Assembly (NCBI GenBank): GCA_018396615.1
Contig: JAGTQT010000011.1
Span: 12,711-29,082 of the forward strand
Length of the DNA: 16,372 nucleotides
Direction: 5' to 3'
Origin: Candidatus Bathyarchaeota archaeon
Lineage (GTDB): Archaea; Thermoproteota; Bathyarchaeia; Bathyarchaeales; Bathycorpusculaceae
Shown here: positions 14,304 to 16,372 of the stretch, piece after piece
Numbering within the stretch: position 1 is the first letter of the stretch
Layout of the letters: every line of letters begins with the position of its first letter
Translations under genes and position numbers: made by a program
Notes under the pieces: model-generated
Seen by the model: only the letters and a program-made list of their open reading frames with translations
The model's database searches: none
Told to the model about the DNA's origin: nothing

Positions 14304-14431
14304 TTCCAGCTATTAGAACAGTAGGCAACGCAACCCTAACCTGAGATTCCACCTCTCTGGCAGCGCTGTAAACTAATCAACAATCCTTAGAACGGTTCCA
14401 AAGACGTTTCTCGCCGATATCGGTGCTGTGG
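14304..14431. other. Spacer between the prenyltransferase and winged-helix genes
   Basis: This is the longest gap in the window. It holds a perfect ten-base palindrome, CCGATATCGG at 14414-14423, eight bases after the prenyltransferase stop on the minus strand, with no T run following it. I find no tRNA fold, small gene or convincing C/D-box pattern here. Confidence 0.4.
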
Positions 14432-15280
14432 CTAGAAGGCGCCTAAAATAAACGCCAGCAAACCAGTCAGAAACCAGAAAAGCACCATAGTTTTAACTCT
14501 TCTAGCATTATCACGAGAATAGTCCTTCAGAAGCATTAGAGAAGACACAACCAACCCAACATCAGTAAGAGCTACAACTGGAACAAACCAAAAAGAAACC
14601 ATGCCAAAAAGCCATGGAATAGGGCTCAGTAAGACGCCCAGAACATAGAAGAACGCAGAAGCAAATGCCGCATTCTTCTCCCCATAGTGCACCGCCACAG
14701 TCTTGACACCCCGCGTTCCGTCGCCTTGAACGTCGACAATTCCCTTCGTTATCTCTCTGCCAGTATAGGAAAGAAAAACTATCCCAGCAAAAACAAGAAC
14801 CTTAGGCTTAATCACACTTGACACTGCAAGACTGCCATAAATGAATGGTATGGCCACGCAGAGGCTGACAAGAAAGTTGCCGCCAAGTCCACTGCGTTTT
14901 CCAACGGTGGTGTACGTCATGGACACTGCCCAAGAGACAGCCGCAACCAAAAAACAGTAAAAATTATTCAAGTATGCGGAAACCATGCCTATAATAGAAA
15001 AGATAGCAGCCACAGCTAAGGCCTCATGTGGTTTTATTTGGCCGCTTGGAATTGGGCGACTCGGCTCGTTCACTGCATCAATCTCTCTGTCATAATAATC
15101 GTTTATCGCCATCGACGCTGCAGTCAAGGTGAAACCTGCAAGAAATCCGTAGGTAAGGCTTGTCCAAGAAGCTATTAGGCTTCCCGAGTCTGCAAGTGCA
15201 GCGCCAACAATAACGGCGAAGCCTATCATCGCACAATTAATCGGGCGCAGCAAACGCACAAAGACGGTAAATCTACCCAT
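14432..15280 (-). CDS. UbiA-family prenyltransferase, probable digeranylgeranylglyceryl phosphate synthase
   Basis: This integral membrane enzyme probably attaches the second geranylgeranyl chain to geranylgeranylglyceryl phosphate, giving the archaeal diether lipid precursor. From ATG 15280 it has 282 residues, the usual size. Both Mg2+-diphosphate motifs of UbiA enzymes are present: NDYYDREID (60-68), followed by NEPSRPIPSG, and DVQGD (183-187) in the longer REITKGIVDVQGDGTRGVKT typical of the archaeal DGGGP group. Other UbiA members make quinones or haem A, and that remains possible, but the second motif and the archaeal setting favour lipids. A TATA box at 15321-15334 would start the transcript near 15302. 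An in-frame GTG at 15301 would then be leaderless; ATG 15280 gives a family-like N-terminus (GRFTVFVRLLRPINC), so the start is uncertain by seven codons. It is divergent from the nucleotidylyltransferase gene. Confidence 0.86.
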   Translation of the reverse strand: MGRFTVFVRLLRPINCAMIGFAVIVGAALADSGSLIASWTSLTYGFLAGFTLTAASMAINDYYDREIDAVNEPSRPIPSGQIKPHEALAVAAIFSIIGMVSAYLNNFYCFLVAAVSWAVSMTYTTVGKRSGLGGNFLVSLCVAIPFIYGSLAVSSVIKPKVLVFAGIVFLSYTGREITKGIVDVQGDGTRGVKTVAVHYGEKNAAFASAFFYVLGVLLSPIPWLFGMVSFWFVPVVALTDVGLVVSSLMLLKDYSRDNARRVKTMVLFWFLTGLLAFILGAF

Positions 15281-15320
15281 ACATCTCAAGCCACTCAGCA
15301 CGCCATAAAGGTCTCAGCAA

Positions 15321-15334
15321 GGTATATTATAAAA
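15321..15334 (-). promoter_or_regulatory. TATA box of the prenyltransferase gene
   Basis: On the minus strand this reads TTTTATAATATACC, one of the clearest A/T boxes in the window. It stands back to back with the box of the divergent nucleotidylyltransferase gene, about 20 bases apart. Confidence 0.55.
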
Positions 15335-15349
15335 CCAGCGTTTAAGCTA

Positions 15350-15361
15350 GAAAGTTTAATA
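15350..15361 (+). promoter_or_regulatory. BRE/TATA box of the nucleotidylyltransferase gene
   Basis: GAAA (15350-15353) precedes GTTTAATA (15354-15361). The expected start near 15384 leaves a leader with GGTGA at 15395-15399, seven bases before the TTG at 15407. Confidence 0.4.
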
Positions 15362-15406
15362 CGCGCATCTTTAATATTGAGTAAAAAGTCTGTCGGTGAA
15401 AAGTTT

Positions 15407-16372
15407 TTGAACGACAACTACGCCGCAGAAAGGCTCAGAGTAATTATTCCAGTTGGAGGCAAAGCAAAACGACTGCTGCCGCTAACAGCAGAAACCAGCA
15501 AGGCATGCCTCCGACTTGTCAACAGACCATTAATCGAGTTCTCGTTGCTGTCTCTGGCGAAACAGGGAATCAGAAACTACATTTTCGGAGTGAAAGGCTA
15601 CACAAACTATAGAGACCTGCATGACTATTTCGAATCAGGCTACGGCTTCTCAATGCGATACGGCATACAGCCACGCGTCCACATAAAATACCAGCCTAAC
15701 GTCGAAGACGTCGGAAGCGCTGACTCAGCGAGAATAAACATGGAATACTACGACGTGGAAGACCCAGTTTTCGCCGTCCAAGGAGACAACATCTTTGACG
15801 TGGACGTTAAGGAAATTGTTGATTTCCACGAGAAAAAAGGGGCAGTAATGACCATAGCTCTACGAGAAGTAGAAAACGTAGAAGGATACGGAATAGCAGA
15901 CATAAACAAGGAAAAAAGAATTTCCAGATTTGTTGAAAAACCTTCACGAAAAGAAGCGCCGTCAAATCTTGCAAACACCGGCTTGTACGTGGTTTCACCT
16001 GAAATAAGGCAGATATTTAAAGAAAAGGAAATTAAGCACATAATCAAGCAGACGAGTCGCCTAGATTTTGGCTTCGACTTCATCCCCTACCTCATAAAAA
16101 CAGGCAGATCAGTTTACGGCTACACTTTGAAAGGAAACTGGTATGATGTGGGCACTCCTAAACGCTACTTGGAAGCCATGCATGACATGCTTAACGGACG
16201 CTTTCTCTCTCTAACCGATTTCGGTGGAAGAATAAACGAGAAAAAAAGGATATGGGTTCAAGGTGAAAGCGCGGAAGCCATGAAAAGCCGAAAAGAGATC
16301 ATACGCAAGATCAAACAAGGCAAAATAGAGATCGAAGGCTCCGTCCTCATAGGAAGACACTGCAAAACTGCC
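15407..16372 (+). CDS. Sugar-phosphate nucleotidylyltransferase, 3' end cut off
   Basis: This family activates sugar 1-phosphates to NDP-sugars for glycans or protein glycosylation. The frame stays open to the last base, giving 322 residues from the TTG at 15407. The start is chosen for the GGTGA site and because the first strand RVIIPVGG begins at residue 11; a TTG at 15377 is an alternative. Family landmarks are SKACLRLVNRPLIEF (31-45), QGDN with the catalytic metal-binding Asp127, RFVEKPSR, ANTGLYVV and GNWYDVGTPKRYLEA. The nucleotide-binding loop reads GGKAKRLLPLT (17-27), where GGxGTRLxPLT is usual, so Gly and Thr are replaced by Ala and Lys. After a basic helical insert the text IEIEGSVLIGRHCKTA begins what looks like a left-handed beta-helix, which is where the window ends. 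The sugar and nucleotide cannot be named from the sequence. Confidence 0.88.
   Translation, partial: MNDNYAAERLRVIIPVGGKAKRLLPLTAETSKACLRLVNRPLIEFSLLSLAKQGIRNYIFGVKGYTNYRDLHDYFESGYGFSMRYGIQPRVHIKYQPNVEDVGSADSARINMEYYDVEDPVFAVQGDNIFDVDVKEIVDFHEKKGAVMTIALREVENVEGYGIADINKEKRISRFVEKPSRKEAPSNLANTGLYVVSPEIRQIFKEKEIKHIIKQTSRLDFGFDFIPYLIKTGRSVYGYTLKGNWYDVGTPKRYLEAMHDMLNGRFLSLTDFGGRINEKKRIWVQGESAEAMKSRKEIIRKIKQGKIEIEGSVLIGRHCKTA

Noticed and set aside
14304..14431. A tRNA or C/D-box RNA in the longest gap
   Set aside because: No cloverleaf, no TTC-loop motif and no paired C and D boxes could be found on either strand.
1..16372. CRISPR array, transposase, integrase, toxin-antitoxin or defence operon
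   Set aside because: No spaced direct repeats, terminal repeats or gene families of these systems are visible; all genes read as chromosomal metabolism, transport, stress or envelope functions.

Overview
The window looks like part of an archaeal chromosome. The evidence is an archaeal-type asparaginyl-tRNA synthetase, a UbiA-family enzyme of the archaeal ether-lipid pathway (probable digeranylgeranylglyceryl phosphate synthase), a surface beta-propeller protein of a family common in archaea, BRE/TATA-like boxes about 25 bases ahead of inferred transcript starts, purine-rich Shine-Dalgarno leaders on some genes and apparently leaderless starts on others. A TACK-type lineage such as Bathyarchaeia would fit, but the sequence alone does not settle the taxon. 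I see no rRNA, tRNA, CRISPR array, insertion sequence or phage gene. Genes are packed closely and no gene-free stretch exceeds about 180 bases.

Layout. 1-2011 (+): the 3' two thirds or more of a type IIA (SERCA-like) P-type Ca2+ ATPase. 2078-4751 (+): an acetate module, a SatP/YaaH-type acetate channel followed by full-length AMP-forming acetyl-CoA synthetase, each with its own promoter. 4847-5588 (+): an AlkD-type DNA glycosylase gene interrupted by a +1 frameshift. 5671-6573 (+): a cytoplasmic transglutaminase-like protein. 6670-7667 (+): a two-gene heat-shock type operon, an ArsR-like winged-helix regulator followed by a small heat shock protein, preceded by a cluster of palindromic TTAC/GTAA half-sites lying between TATA box and start. 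7757-10349 (-): asparaginyl-tRNA synthetase and, upstream of it, an MFS transporter. 10462-11844 (+): a zinc-type cation diffusion facilitator whose cytoplasmic metal-binding domain is present three times. 11905-15280 (-): a secreted/anchored beta-propeller protein, a membrane-anchored winged-helix protein and the UbiA-family prenyltransferase. 15407-16372 (+, cut by the window end): a sugar-phosphate nucleotidylyltransferase with an unusual nucleotide-binding loop.

How they fit together. The acetate channel and acetyl-CoA synthetase would import and activate acetate. The regulator/sHSP pair resembles the known archaeal arrangement in which a winged-helix repressor (Phr, HSR1) controls a small heat shock gene and itself. 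The Ca2+ pump and the CDF carrier handle divalent cations. The prenyltransferase, beta-propeller and nucleotidylyltransferase are cell-envelope genes.

The points most worth a second look are the operator array and the reduced sHSP, the triplicated CDF domain, the AlkD frameshift at an internal Shine-Dalgarno-like run, the membrane HTH next to the beta-propeller gene, and the altered GxGTR loop of the nucleotidylyltransferase. I did not find a clearly new multi-gene system.
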